This document shows positions 16,084-27,812 of a stretch of 64,000 bases of DNA, in pieces. The stretch spans positions 248,001 through 312,000 of the forward strand of contig NZ_NHPP01000004.1 in the NCBI RefSeq assembly GCF_002838835.1, given 5' to 3'. The DNA comes from Siphonobacter sp. SORGH_AS_0500. Its GTDB lineage: Bacteria; Bacteroidota; Bacteroidia; Cytophagales; Spirosomataceae. A program made the translations under genes and the position numbers. Below the pieces are notes generated by a model. The model saw only the letters and a list, made by a program, of their open reading frames with translations, was not told where the DNA came from and did no database searches. Within the stretch, counting starts at the first letter, position 1, and every line of letters begins with the position of its first letter.

Positions 16084-17198
16084 ACGAATGAAGGGTCCCA
16101 GTCTTTCCAGACGGGTACGTACCCCTGATTTAAAATGACGGATGAGATCTGAGCGGGGGTACGTTCATCGGAGATTTCAAACTGCTCCAGCGATTCAGGT
16201 TCGACAACGTATCCACCGGGGTTCGTTTTCGATCCGGCACTCATGTGTGTAATGCCCAGCTTGACCAGGTGATCCCGAAAACGTGGTGTTTCGCGGGTTG
16301 ACAACGATAACTCGACGTCTTCATTGAATAAGCGATAGGCACAGATTAACTGCACCAGTTCCTTGTCGCTCATGCAGGATTTAAACGTCTGAAAATGATC
16401 CGTCAACTGGATGGGACGGAGGCGGGGAAAAGAAATACTATACTTACTCTGCCAGTACGTTTTTTCGAGGTATTGTAAATGCAAAGCGGTAAAAAAACTA
16501 TCCGTCCGCCAGTCTTCAAGGCCTAGTAATGCTCCCAGGCCAATCTTGTGAATTCCCGCCTGGCCCAACCGGTCGGGAGTTGCAAGCCGATAATGAAAGT
16601 TAGACTTTTTGCCTTTAGGATGGTGCGTTTTATACGTTTCCTCGTGATACGTTTCCTGGTAAACCAGAACCGTGTGCAGCCCTTCGACTATTAACTCCTG
16701 ATATTCTTCAAGATCAAGTGGCTGAACTTCCATCGAAATATTAGCAAAATGGGGCCGCAATAATCGGATGGCATTTTTAAGGTAGGGAACTCCAACCGTC
16801 TGATTAGCTTCGCCCGTTACCAGAAGCACATGCTCATAGCCCAGCTCTTTGATGGCTGCGGCTTCCCGTAGAATCTCCTCGTCCGTCAGCGTTTTGCGGC
16901 GGATTTTATTATCCAGACTAAAGGCACAATAGGTGCAGATGTTCTGACACTCGTTGGACAAATACAAGGGAGCATAAAGCTGAATGGTTTTGCCAAAACG
17001 CTTCTGGGTTAGCTGATGACTGAGCTGAGCCATCGGTTCCAGGTAGGCCAGAGCCGCCGGAGAAATCAGGGCTTTAAAATCCTCAACCGAACGTTTCTTA
17101 GCGGCTAAGGCTTGCTCCACGCGTCTCGGTTTCGTATCCTGAATTTCCTGAGTAACCGTATCCCAGTGATAATGATCAAACCAGGTTTTAAACATCAT
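16080..17198 (-). CDS. thiH: 2-iminoacetate synthase (tyrosine lyase)
   Basis: 372 aa radical SAM enzyme that splits tyrosine to make dehydroglycine for the thiazole ring. The cluster-binding CxxxCxxC is in CQNICTYCAFSL. Also present are the ThiH-specific SMEVQPL and VYQETYHEETYKTHHPKGKK motifs, and the C-terminal MSAGSKTNPGGYV. Presence of thiH rather than thiO implies an oxygen-independent route to the imine. There are 24 nt between the thiG stop and the thiH start. Confidence 0.96.
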   Translation of the reverse strand: MMFKTWFDHYHWDTVTQEIQDTKPRRVEQALAAKKRSVEDFKALISPAALAYLEPMAQLSHQLTQKRFGKTIQLYAPLYLSNECQNICTYCAFSLDNKIRRKTLTDEEILREAAAIKELGYEHVLLVTGEANQTVGVPYLKNAIRLLRPHFANISMEVQPLDLEEYQELIVEGLHTVLVYQETYHEETYKTHHPKGKKSNFHYRLATPDRLGQAGIHKIGLGALLGLEDWRTDSFFTALHLQYLEKTYWQSKYSISFPRLRPIQLTDHFQTFKSCMSDKELVQLICAYRLFNEDVELSLSTRETPRFRDHLVKLGITHMSAGSKTNPGGYVVEPESLEQFEISDERTPAQISSVILNQGYVPVWKDWDPSFV

Positions 17199-17222
17199 GT
17201 TTCAATCGTTTAGAGCGTGGTT

Positions 17223-17993
17223 CTACAATTCATCCAGAAAAGCCGTTAGAGGACTGCTGGCATGAGCATAGACAGAAGTCGAGGCCAGTCGGGCTTCATA
17301 AGCCGTGCGTCCGGCTTCTACGGCCATTCTGAAAGCCTGAGCCATTCGCACGGGCTGTTCGGAGACGGCAATGGCCGTATTCACCAGTACAGCATCGGCA
17401 CCCAATTCCATGGCGGCGGCAGCGTGAGAGGGAGCTCCCAAACCCGCATCCACTACCACCGGAACGTTGCTTTGTTCGATAATGATTTCCAGAAAATCGA
17501 GTGTGCGTAAGCCTTTATTGGTTCCGATGGGAGCCCCCAAAGGCATAACTGCGGCGACGCCTGCTTCTTCCAGCCGCTTGCATAAAACCGGGTCGGCGTG
17601 GATGTAAGGCAAGACGACAAAACCCAGCTTTACCAGTTCTTCGGCAGCCTTTAACGTTTCAATGGGGTCGGGTAATAAATATTTAGGATCGGGATGGATT
17701 TCCAGCTTTAACCAATTCGTTTCCAGAGCTTCACGAGCCATTTGAGCCCCGAAAACGGCTTCCCGTGCTGTGCGAACGCCGGAAGTGTTGGGCAACAAAT
17801 GAGCATCGGGCAGGTGGGTTAACATTTCATCTTCAGCGTTACCCGCATCTACCCGTTTCAGAGCCACGGTAACCAGTTCTGTACCCGAGGCCGCCAGTGC
17901 TTCCTGCATGAGTTGAACCGAACCGAATTTTCCCGTTCCGGTAAAAAGCCGGGATTGAAACGTACGATCAGCGATAATCAGGGGTTGATTCAT
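17223..17993 (-). CDS. thiG: Thiazole synthase
   Basis: 256 aa from the ATG at 17993 ([23 protein letters not shown]). The longer frame to 18134 lies inside thiE and I reject it. ThiG joins deoxyxylulose phosphate, dehydroglycine and ThiS-thiocarboxylate into thiazole phosphate. Motifs include the Schiff-base region [17 protein letters not shown], the [17 protein letters not shown] segment, and [10 protein letters not shown]. The start overlaps the end of thiE by 26 nt, which indicates translational coupling. Confidence 0.96.
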   Translation of the reverse strand: MNQPLIIADRTFQSRLFTGTGKFGSVQLMQEALAASGTELVTVALKRVDAGNAEDEMLTHLPDAHLLPNTSGVRTAREAVFGAQMAREALETNWLKLEIHPDPKYLLPDPIETLKAAEELVKLGFVVLPYIHADPVLCKRLEEAGVAAVMPLGAPIGTNKGLRTLDFLEIIIEQSNVPVVVDAGLGAPSHAAAAMELGADAVLVNTAIAVSEQPVRMAQAFRMAVEAGRTAYEARLASTSVYAHASSPLTAFLDEL

Positions 17994-18599
17994 GAGATAG
18001 GCAACTTTGGATGAATAATCGGGTTTGTTCAGCAGGATTGACAGCCTGAGTAATCGCCGAAGAAACAGCAATTCCATAAAGGCCCGTGTCCAGCAAGGCA
18101 GGAACGTCTGCCAGGGTAATCCCTCCGATGGCAATGACGGGGATGGTAATGGAACGCTGCTGCAACGCTTTCATAAGAGACTCATACCCAGCTAATCCAA
18201 GAATGGGACTCAGTTTTTCTTTGGTCTTTGTAAACCGGAAAGGTCCCAGACCAATGTAGTTGGCTCCCGCCTCGGCATGCATCAGAATATCTTCCAGCGT
18301 ATTAGCTGTTCCGCCGATAATGATTTCCGTACCTAGTAATTGACGGGCTTGGGTAAGGGACATATCCTCTTTGCCCAAATGCAATCCGTCAGAGCCAATT
18401 TCACCCGCCAGATGAGTATTATCGTTAATAATCAACCGGGATTGATGGGAATGGCAAACGGCCTGGGTTTCCAGAGCAATTGCTTTCCAATCTTCGTAAC
18501 GTTTATTTTTCAGCCGAAGCTGAATCCAGTTCCCCCCCGCCGAACAGGCTTGCTCGGCCTGTTCGGGAGTGGTGACGATGTAATGTAATCGGCTTATAG

Positions 18600-18603
<4 letters not shown>
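17968..18603 (-). CDS. thiE: Thiamine-phosphate synthase
   Basis: 211 aa TIM barrel that couples HMP-PP with thiazole phosphate. Motifs: IQLRLKNK near the N-terminus, [29 protein letters not shown], and [19 protein letters not shown] (pyrophosphate loop). The ATG overlaps the thiD stop by 4 nt. It is the canonical ThiE of the window; compare the divergent copy at 14470-15033. Confidence 0.95.
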
Positions 18604-21434
<2,831 letters not shown>

Positions 21435-21440
21435 AATGCG

Positions 21441-21457
21441 TTTCATGTCGCATGAAA
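21441..21457 (-). promoter_or_regulatory. Hairpin just upstream of thiS
   Basis: Perfect 7-bp inverted repeat (TTTCATG, loop TCG, CATGAAA), 6 nt upstream of the thiS ATG. It may be part of the riboswitch expression platform, controlling access to the start codon. This is inference from position. Confidence 0.4.
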
Positions 21458-21551
21458 GCACAAGCCCAGGGGAGACAGAAAATTTGCGAGGAGAGCAACG
21501 AAAACACCCGTGCATACGGACATGTTTCCAGAAAGAATGTAAGATCCTCAC

Positions 21552-21624
21552 TTTTCCCTACGCAGGTCCTAACCTGGTCAGGTTCAAAGGGTATGTCTCA
21601 GCCCAATTCAACGGGCACCCCTAA
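21552..21624 (-). ncRNA. TPP (THI-box) riboswitch
   Basis: Read on the minus strand it has the full THI-box: AGGGGTGCCCG, then GGGCTGAGACATACCC, then GAACCTGACCAGGTTAGGACCTGCGTAGGGAA. The conserved CTGAGA and the terminal GCGTAGGGA are present. It lies about 117 nt before thiS, so the thi operon is controlled by thiamine pyrophosphate. The intervening sequence lacks a strong terminator with T-run, so control at translation is more likely than termination. Confidence 0.96.
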
Positions 21625-21779
21625 AGTTTGGCTTTTCAGCGAGGCAAAGGTAGAAAGACTTATTAGCTTTCAAAGAATGAACGTAATTTTTTAACTAAAA
21701 AGGCCAGGTGTGTCTAGGGCTTAGCAATGCTACGGCCAGCGTGGTTCGATTAGTTTTTACTGGTAGTAATTAGGTTATG

Positions 21780-22110
21780 GGAAGCCGAGAAGATTTGAGA
21801 TGGAAGGGGAGAAATGCTGCCAGCGGAAAAGCTGGCAGCGGCAACCGAGATGAAAGTGGGTTAAAAGCGGGCCGGATTACGTTGCTTAAAATGTCGCTGC
21901 CAGCTTTTTCGCTGGCAGCCAATAAGTCAATAGGAAGCCGAGAAGCTTTGGAATGGAAGGGGAGAAATGCTGCCAGCAGAAGAGCTGGCAGCGGCAACCG
22001 AGATGAAAGTGGGTTAAAAGCGGGCCGGACTACGTTGCTTAAAATGTCGCTGCCAGCTTTTTCGCTGGCAGCAATAAGTCATAGGAAGCCAAGAAAATCT
22101 GGAATGAAAG
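21780..22110. repeat. Tandem palindromic repeat, two full units plus a partial
   Basis: Units start at 21780, 21933 and 22084 (periods 153 and 151). Each full unit holds two hairpins with stem GCTGCCAGC/GCTGGCAGC. In unit 1 they are at 21816-21839 and 21896-21919; in unit 2 at 21969-21992 and 22049-22072. In each unit the two hairpins are 80 nt apart, and the loops are purine-rich in the first and T-rich in the second, so a unit is close to an inverted repeat of itself. The third unit decays after about 40 nt. The short ORFs on both strands here are by-products of the repeat. Confidence 0.85.
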
Positions 22111-22142
22111 TATAAAAATACTGCCGGTAAAAATATAACGCA

Positions 22143-22178
22143 GAAAGCCCCCACCAGTATAAACCAGTGGGGGCTTTC
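22143..22178 (-). terminator. Terminator of the rpsF-rpsR-rplI operon
   Basis: A 12-bp stem GAAAGCCCCCAC with GTGGGGGCTTTC, loop of 12 nt, 19 nt after the rplI stop. Confidence 0.8.
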
Positions 22179-22197
22179 ATATATGAAGAGCTAAAGC

Positions 22198-22640
22198 TTA
22201 TTCGCCTACGATAACGAAAGCTACTTTGTGCTTCACTTCTTTGTGAAGATCAAGCGTAGCAGAGTAATCGCCGAGTGACTTAACTTCAGAGTCAAGCGTG
22301 ATTTTCTTACGATCTACTTCAAAACCTTTTGCTTTCAGAGCGTCAGAGATTTGAGTGTTCGTTACACGACCGAAGATACGTCCGCTTTCACCTACTTTAG
22401 CAGGAATTTCCAGCGTCAGATCACCGATAGAAGCTGCTAATTCTTCAGCATCTTTTTTCAGTTTCTCGGCTTTGTGAGCAGCTTGCTTAATGTTTTCAGC
22501 AAGGATTTTTTGTTGGCTTCGCTGGCCATTACTGCGAATCCTTGGGGAATGAGGTAGTTACGACCGTAGCCAGCTTTCACTGCTACTAAATCGTTCTTAT
22601 AACCCAATCCCGCGATATCGGTTTTGAGAATAACTTCCAT
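22198..22640 (-). pseudogene. rplI: Ribosomal protein L9, frameshifted by one missing base
   Basis: The start [21 protein letters not shown] and the following [14 protein letters not shown] are typical L9. After NKK the frame is lost at the 6-base run 22506-22511 (A-run on the coding strand). One more A restores [19 protein letters not shown], through EIPAKVGESGRIFGRVTN, to a C-terminus KVAFVIVGE, 147 aa, the usual L9 length. L9 stabilises the large subunit near the L1 stalk. Loss of a gene in a ribosomal operon is less likely than a sequencing deletion in a 7-A run. Confidence 0.92.
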
Positions 22641-22728
22641 TTCTTTAAATTAAATGAGTTTTATGAGTTTCCAGTTTTCGGTTGTCCGTGGTCAGTTTTT
22701 CTGAAAACTGTAGACAGACAACGGCCAA

Positions 22729-22980
22729 CTACTTCAGAGAATCGCCAACGTATGGTAATAACCCAATGTGACGGGCACGCTTCACAGCCTGAGCTACTTT
22801 GCGTTGGTTCTTCAGCGTAGTACCAGTAATACGACGGGGAAGAATCTTGCCTTGCTCATTCAATAACTTGAGAAGGAAGTTAGGATCCTTGTAATCAATG
22901 TATTTAATGCCGGCTTTCTTGAAGCGGTCATATTTTTTGCGGTTCTGGTTTTTATCCAGAGGTTCGTTTTGTAATGACAT
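22729..22980 (-). CDS. rpsR: Ribosomal protein S18
   Basis: 83 aa. [52 protein letters not shown] is the S18 core that binds 16S rRNA together with S6. It lacks the early Cys residues of the zinc-binding form. It follows rpsF in the usual order; the 84-nt gap between them holds TAGTTG-rich sequence like that at 43.2 kb. Confidence 0.96.
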   Translation of the reverse strand: MSLQNEPLDKNQNRKKYDRFKKAGIKYIDYKDPNFLLKLLNEQGKILPRRITGTTLKNQRKVAQAVKRARHIGLLPYVGDSLK

Positions 22981-23064
22981 GGTCGTGAAATGATTTTAGT
23001 TGATGGTTATTAGTTGATAGTTGTTAGATCAAACAACCAGCAACGAATAACTACTAACGATTAA

Positions 23065-23427
23065 CTATTCAGCGGAAGCTTCTTGTTTCTTACCTACCAG
23101 ACCTTTACGCTTGCGTTCGTTGTAAGCAATCGCGTGTTTGTCCAGAGAGATAGTAAGGAAACGCATCACTCGCTCATCACGACGGTATTCTGTTTCGAGA
23201 GTAGCGATTACGTCTGGGTTCGCTTTGAATTCTACCAGGAAATAAAAGCCAGTTCCTTTTCCTTGAATAGGGTAAGCCAGTTTTTTCAGGCCCCAAGACT
23301 CTTCGTGGATCAGTTCTGAACCGTTATCCGTAAGAATTTTTTTGAATTTGTCGACAGCATCCTTCGTCTGGACGTCAGACAAAACGGGAGTAAGGATGAA
23401 TACTGTCTCGTACTGTTTTTGTGACAT
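23065..23427 (-). CDS. rpsF: Ribosomal protein S6
   Basis: 120 aa. [28 protein letters not shown] and [28 protein letters not shown] are the S6 ferredoxin-like fold, with the C-terminal [11 protein letters not shown]. First gene of the operon with rpsR and rplI. The C-terminal tail [12 protein letters not shown] is short, with no poly-Glu extension. Confidence 0.96.
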   Translation of the reverse strand: MSQKQYETVFILTPVLSDVQTKDAVDKFKKILTDNGSELIHEESWGLKKLAYPIQGKGTGFYFLVEFKANPDVIATLETEYRRDERVMRFLTISLDKHAIAYNERKRKGLVGKKQEASAE

Positions 23428-23586
23428 GTGTTAGTACGGAAAATGTGAAAAAATTAATATTAATCGAAAATCGAGCCGCAAAAGTACATACTTTATCTAT
23501 AATAATAAAACGCTGCCCTTAAATATTTTATAATTAATTGTAGGAGAGAAGATTAACGCAGATACACGGTATAACTTAAGTCAAAA

Positions 23587-23615
23587 AAAGCTTCAACCGG
23601 AAAGGTTGAAGCTTT
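23587..23615 (-). terminator. Terminator of the coiled-coil protein gene
   Basis: A 12-bp stem (AAAGCTTCAACC with GGTTGAAGCTTT), 5-nt loop, followed on the minus strand by a T-run, 25 nt past the stop codon. Confidence 0.8.
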
Positions 23616-23639
23616 GACATTTCTGAATTGAACAAGAAC

Positions 23640-24614
23640 TTAAAACAAACCGCTACGCACTTCAAACGTGCCTTCGCCAATTTTCACGCCTTCCGAGAAC
23701 AGCTCAATCTGGTGTTTACCCTTTTTGAATGGAATGCCACGTTTATAAATGACATCCACCTGCTGCCCATTGCCCTGGTAGGTAATGTCTTTCTTGGTGG
23801 TAAAAATCATCTCCTTGTTCTGATACATAAAAGTGCCGGAGCCCGTCGCCATATCAGAAATAATAGCTCCCGAAGGATCCAGCACTCGTACGTAAATTTC
23901 CTTTTCGTTTTTCTCGGTCAGGGCATTATCGCCCAAACCAAAAGCAATTCGAATCTGATCAATCTTATCCGCTTTGATTTTTTCCCGCTGCTTGCCGTTC
24001 GAGTTAATGGCATACACCATCACGTTCTGAGCTTTCAGAGCGGCAGCAATGTTAATTTTATCAGTCAGTTCCTTATTATTAGTCTTCAAGGTGCTGAGCG
24101 AATCACCGTAAGACTGTTTGGTCTTTTCGATTTCCGTTTTCAGTCCTTCGTTATTGGTAGTCAGTTCCTGATTTTGAGTAGTGAGGAGCCCGTTTTCTTC
24201 CCGAAGTTTAACAATGTCTTTGTCCTTCTGGGCCAGAATTACGTTGTATTCCTTGATCTTCGCTTCGTACTTTTTGATATCGGCTTCAGTGGCGTTTATG
24301 ATGTTTTGTTTATCGATTTCGAGTTTGGTTTTCAGTTGCATTAACTCGTCGATATTACCACCCAGCATACGGATTTCAGCAATTTTAGCATCCAGTTGCG
24401 TCGATATGGAGTCGAGCTTGGTATTGGTCTTGATGATCTCGCGTTGTTGAGCTACTGTCCGGGACGAAAGCGTCTCCCGTTCATTCCTTTCGTTAAAGTA
24501 CAGGAAGCCCAGAATGGCCACAAGTCCACCCATAACAACAAGGGCAGCAATGAAGTAATTTTTTTTGTCAGAGTCTTTCTGTGGTGTTGAGCGGGTATAA
24601 TCGTAAGGTTCCAT
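23640..24614 (-). CDS. Membrane-anchored coiled-coil protein, unknown function
   Basis: 324 aa. A short cytoplasmic N-terminus (MEPYDYTRSTPQKDSDKKN) precedes one membrane helix (YFIAALVVMGGLVAILGFLYF, about 20-40). Residues 45-190 have heptad-like Glu/Lys/Leu-rich sequence (IAEIRMLGGNIDELMQLK, IVKLREENGLLTTQNQEL), a long coiled coil. The last 130 residues (VYAINSNGKQREKIKADK to EVRSGLF) form a beta-rich domain with YVRVLDPSGAII. I do not recognise a named family; Bacteroidota have many such envelope proteins. Its topology (N-in, coiled coil in the periplasm) is predicted, not shown. Confidence 0.6.
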   Translation of the reverse strand: MEPYDYTRSTPQKDSDKKNYFIAALVVMGGLVAILGFLYFNERNERETLSSRTVAQQREIIKTNTKLDSISTQLDAKIAEIRMLGGNIDELMQLKTKLEIDKQNIINATEADIKKYEAKIKEYNVILAQKDKDIVKLREENGLLTTQNQELTTNNEGLKTEIEKTKQSYGDSLSTLKTNNKELTDKINIAAALKAQNVMVYAINSNGKQREKIKADKIDQIRIAFGLGDNALTEKNEKEIYVRVLDPSGAIISDMATGSGTFMYQNKEMIFTTKKDITYQGNGQQVDVIYKRGIPFKKGKHQIELFSEGVKIGEGTFEVRSGLF

Positions 24615-24751
24615 GCGTTTGTAATAAAATGGAGGTACGGGTAGACAAAACTACGGCTAAGACGGAACAAGTCAACAACTTATCCAGGAAAACCGAATTA
24701 GAAATTTAACGTTGTCCCCTAAAAGTGGTAGGCCGTTGACGAGTTTACCAC

Positions 24752-24759
24752 TACTTTTG
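24752..24759 (+). promoter_or_regulatory. Candidate -7 element for the YggS gene
   Basis: TACTTTTG matches TAnnTTTG and lies 17 nt before the ATG, which allows a very short leader. A TTG at 24736-24738 is closer than the usual -33 spacing. Confidence 0.35.
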
Positions 24760-24775
24760 TGGAAACAATTATAGA

Positions 24776-25456
24776 ATGAGCGTAGCTGAAAATCTGAATA
24801 CAATTAAAAAAAACATGGCTGGTTATCCAGCTCGTTTGATTGCCGTTACCAAAACTCACCCCGTAGAAACGCTTCGTGAAGCTTACGAAGCTGGAGCCCG
24901 AATTTTTGGAGAAAACAAAGTGCAGGAGATGGTAGATAAGTGGAAGCAACTTCCCGAAGACATCCAGTGGCACATGATTGGCCACCTGCAAACAAATAAA
25001 GTCAAGCCGATTGCTCCCTTTGTATCCTTGATTCATTCCGTAGATAGTTTCAAATTATTGCTGGAGATTAACAAGCAGGCTGGAAAAGCTAAACGGGTGA
25101 TTGACTGCTTATTGCAAATTCATATTGCCACCGAAGAAACAAAATTTGGATTCAGTTTTCAGGAGGCAGAGGCGGCCCTACATTCAGAAGCTCTGAATGG
25201 TTTACAGAATGTGCGGATTGTAGGGTTAATGGGAATGGCTTCGAATACCGAAGATAACATTCAGGTACGAATGGAATTCCGGGGATTGAAGCAGTTTTTT
25301 GATCGTATGAAGGCAACGGTTCCGCAGACGGATCGTTGTCAGTTGCAGGAACTTTCCATGGGAATGAGCGGTGATTACGAAGCTGCCCTGCAGGAAGGAA
25401 GCACGCTGATTCGCGTAGGTAGTGCCATTTTTGGAGCCCGCGAATACGCCGAATAA
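24776..25456 (+). CDS. YggS/PLPBP family pyridoxal-phosphate homeostasis protein
   Basis: 226 aa single-domain TIM barrel. LIAVTKTHP holds the PLP lysine (Lys 26), followed by FGENKVQEMVDKW and WHMIGHLQTNKVK, then LSMGMSGDYEAALQEGSTLIRVGSAIFG, the PLP-phosphate-binding C-terminus. The family regulates free PLP and amino-acid/keto-acid balance and has no known reaction of its own. The gene leads a likely transcript with the GSCFA gene 52 nt downstream. Confidence 0.93.
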   Translation: MSVAENLNTIKKNMAGYPARLIAVTKTHPVETLREAYEAGARIFGENKVQEMVDKWKQLPEDIQWHMIGHLQTNKVKPIAPFVSLIHSVDSFKLLLEINKQAGKAKRVIDCLLQIHIATEETKFGFSFQEAEAALHSEALNGLQNVRIVGLMGMASNTEDNIQVRMEFRGLKQFFDRMKATVPQTDRCQLQELSMGMSGDYEAALQEGSTLIRVGSAIFGAREYAE

Positions 25457-25508
25457 TCAACCGGAAGGTTTTCAGAAAAAGGCTGGAGACCTTCCTTTTT
25501 TCTTTCCC

Positions 25509-26489
25509 ATGAACTTCAGAACCGAATTCACTATTCCTGCTTCTGATTGGAAAATCAACCTGGATTCGAGCGTCGTTTCGATGGGTTCCTGTTTCGCTGA
25601 AGTCGTCGGAACGCGTTTGCGACAGTATAAAATGGCAGGTTTGTATCAGCCGTTTGGTACGCTGTTTAGCCCAGTGGCCTTATTTAAAATCCTGTCCAAT
25701 GCCTTGAAAGACCAGCCTGCGGATCCTCGGTTATTTTTGGAAAGGGAGGGACAGTGGTTGCATTACGATTTCCATTCCTCGATTTCTGCTTCTAATCAGG
25801 AAGAGCTTAATCGGCTAATTACTAATCAGTTAGTATCTTTAAAAGAAAATCTGTCTAAAGCTCAGGTATTAATTCTGACTTTAGGTTCTTCGTGGGTGTA
25901 TCAGCTGAATGATACGCCTGCTTACGTAGCCAACTGCCACAAACAGCCTGCCCGGATTTTTACGAAAGACTTGTTAAGCGTTAAAACGATTTGTAAGGAA
26001 TTTGGTAACGTATATACCTTACTGAAGCAAATAAATCCGGGTTTACGTATTCTCTTAACCGTAAGTCCCGTACGTCATGCTAAAGACGGCATGATGGAGA
26101 ATTCAGTGAGTAAGTCCATCCTGCGGGCGGCCTGTCATTACCTGATTACCGATTACCAGGACACTGCCTATTTCCCAGCCTATGAGTTACTACTGGACGA
26201 TTTGCGGGATTACCGATTTTATGAAACCGATCTGGTTCATCCCAGCGAAATGGCTGAAGAGTATATCTTCGAAAAATTTCAGCAAACGTATTTTAGTAAA
26301 GAGCTAAGTCAGTTTGCAAAAGAATGGCAACGGCTTACTAAAGCCCTGAACCACCGGCCTTTCCAACCAAACACGGGTACTTATCAAAGCTTTCTGGAAA
26401 AACTAAAAACCGATTTTCTTCAATTACCTGTAAATACGCAAATGGAAGTAAGCGAGATTGAGCGTCGCCTGAGCAATATCCGGCTATAA
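25509..26489 (+). CDS. GSCFA-domain protein (SGNH-like)
   Basis: 326 aa from the ATG at 25509 (MNFRTEFTIP); the frame upstream overlaps the previous gene and has no support. The motif GSCFAE (26-31) names the domain and matches SGNH-hydrolase block I. ILTLGSSWVY and VHPSEMAEEYIFEKF correspond to later blocks, with Asp/His in LVHPSE. The family is common in Bacteroidota and thought to be an acyl-esterase-like enzyme; the substrate is unknown. Confidence 0.85.
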   Translation: MNFRTEFTIPASDWKINLDSSVVSMGSCFAEVVGTRLRQYKMAGLYQPFGTLFSPVALFKILSNALKDQPADPRLFLEREGQWLHYDFHSSISASNQEELNRLITNQLVSLKENLSKAQVLILTLGSSWVYQLNDTPAYVANCHKQPARIFTKDLLSVKTICKEFGNVYTLLKQINPGLRILLTVSPVRHAKDGMMENSVSKSILRAACHYLITDYQDTAYFPAYELLLDDLRDYRFYETDLVHPSEMAEEYIFEKFQQTYFSKELSQFAKEWQRLTKALNHRPFQPNTGTYQSFLEKLKTDFLQLPVNTQMEVSEIERRLSNIRL

Positions 26490-26548
26490 AATGCTTCTAA
26501 ATAGGGGAAATACAGGAAGATAAACAAGGTGCTACGAAACTTACTGGT

Positions 26549-26556
26549 TACCTTTG
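26549..26556 (+). promoter_or_regulatory. Candidate -7 element for the mrp gene
   Basis: TACCTTTG matches TAnnTTTG, 57 nt before the ATG. No clear -33 box. Confidence 0.35.
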
Positions 26557-26612
26557 TGGTTACGAATGGGCGGGTTTTAAAGGATTAAACCTCCATTGAT
26601 GAATCTTACTTT

Positions 26613-27722
26613 ATGGGCGAATTACGAATTAAGAAAGAAGATATTATTAAAGCTTTAGGGACCGTTGAAGAACCGGACTTAAAGAAGGATTTGGTTACCT
26701 TGAACATGATCAAGGATGTGGAGTTGGGCGTGGGTGAAGTACGTTTTACGGTGGTATTAACAACCCCGGCTTGTCCCCTGAAGGAGGTTATTCGTCAGCG
26801 TTGTGAAGATGCCATTCATGAGTTGGTTGACCCCGAATTACGGGTGGTAATTCATATGACGGCTGACGTAACAACGACAGCTTTCGGAAATAAAACAGTA
26901 CTGTCAACGGTGAAGAACGTCATCGCCATTGCTTCCGGCAAAGGTGGGGTAGGAAAGTCGACCGTAACGGCAAACCTGGCGATTGCTCTGAAAAATTCAG
27001 GAGCTAAAGTCGGAATTCTGGACGCTGACATTTATGGTCCTTCGATTCCGGTGATGTTTGGTGCGGAAGATCTGCAACCAACCGTAACGGTACTAGAGGG
27101 TAAAAACATGATTAATCCCATTCTTCAGTATGGGATTAAAATGATTTCGATGGGATTTTTGGTTCCTGCCGACAGTCCGATGGTGTGGCGTGGTCCGATG
27201 GCCAGCCAGGCTCTGAAGCAGTTGATGGGGGACGTAAACTGGGGTGAACTGGATTATTTGTTAATCGACTTACCTCCCGGAACGGGCGATATTCACCTGA
27301 CGCTGGTGCAGTCGGCTCCAATCACGGGTGCGGTCATTGTTACGACCCCTCAGAAAGTGGCTTTAGCTGATGCTAAAAAAGGACTGCAAATGTTCCTTCA
27401 GCCACAAATTAACGTTCCGGTTCTGGGAATCGTCGAAAATATGGCCTATTTTACGCCTGCTGAATTACCTGACAATCGGTATTATCTGTTCGGTAAAGGC
27501 GGTGGTAAATGGCTGGCTGAACATTATGAAATGCCCTTCTTAGGAGAAATTCCGTTGGTTCAGGGTATTCGTGAGGCTGGCGACGAAGGAAAACCTGCGG
27601 CTACTCAAATCGATAGTTTGACGGCGGTGGCTTTCCAGAAAACGGCTGAAAAATTAGCTCAGCAGGTAGCCATTCGAAACGCAACGCTTGAGAAGACCAA
27701 GCCCGTTGAAATGACAGTATAA
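26613..27722 (+). CDS. Mrp/ApbC-type P-loop iron-sulfur carrier ATPase
   Basis: 369 aa. Residues 1-100 form a MIP18/DUF59 domain (VEEPDLKKDLVTLNMI, TTPACPLKEVI). The P-loop part has Walker A GKGGVGKS (109-116), DADIYGPSIPVMFG, and DLPPGTGDIHLTL. The usual CxxC cluster-binding pair after the ENM motif is missing: E275-F280 is followed by TPAELPDN. So it may bind its cluster differently or act as a cofactor-free ATPase. It is followed by a NifU-like gene, as expected for Fe-S delivery. Confidence 0.9.
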   Translation: MGELRIKKEDIIKALGTVEEPDLKKDLVTLNMIKDVELGVGEVRFTVVLTTPACPLKEVIRQRCEDAIHELVDPELRVVIHMTADVTTTAFGNKTVLSTVKNVIAIASGKGGVGKSTVTANLAIALKNSGAKVGILDADIYGPSIPVMFGAEDLQPTVTVLEGKNMINPILQYGIKMISMGFLVPADSPMVWRGPMASQALKQLMGDVNWGELDYLLIDLPPGTGDIHLTLVQSAPITGAVIVTTPQKVALADAKKGLQMFLQPQINVPVLGIVENMAYFTPAELPDNRYYLFGKGGGKWLAEHYEMPFLGEIPLVQGIREAGDEGKPAATQIDSLTAVAFQKTAEKLAQQVAIRNATLEKTKPVEMTV

Positions 27723-27812
27723 GAAGCAAAAAACAGGAGTATTCATAAATTATTGGAACACTCTGCCTCTGAATATATAATTCAGACAGATCAAAAGCAT
27801 TATCAGACTATA

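Noticed and set aside
21780..22110. CRISPR array
   Set aside because: Periods are about 152 nt with two nearly identical units and no short direct repeats interspersed with unique spacers.
21452..22130. Short coding ORFs of up to about 110 codons in the riboswitch and repeat region
   Set aside because: They lie within the TPP riboswitch and its leader, or within the palindromic tandem repeat, where open frames arise from the repeat itself.
23628..24344. A 238-codon plus-strand open frame opposite the coiled-coil gene
   Set aside because: It is the shadow of a real minus-strand gene; the minus-strand frame has the signal/coiled-coil pattern, while this translation is rich in Phe, Val and Ser with no start context or domain.
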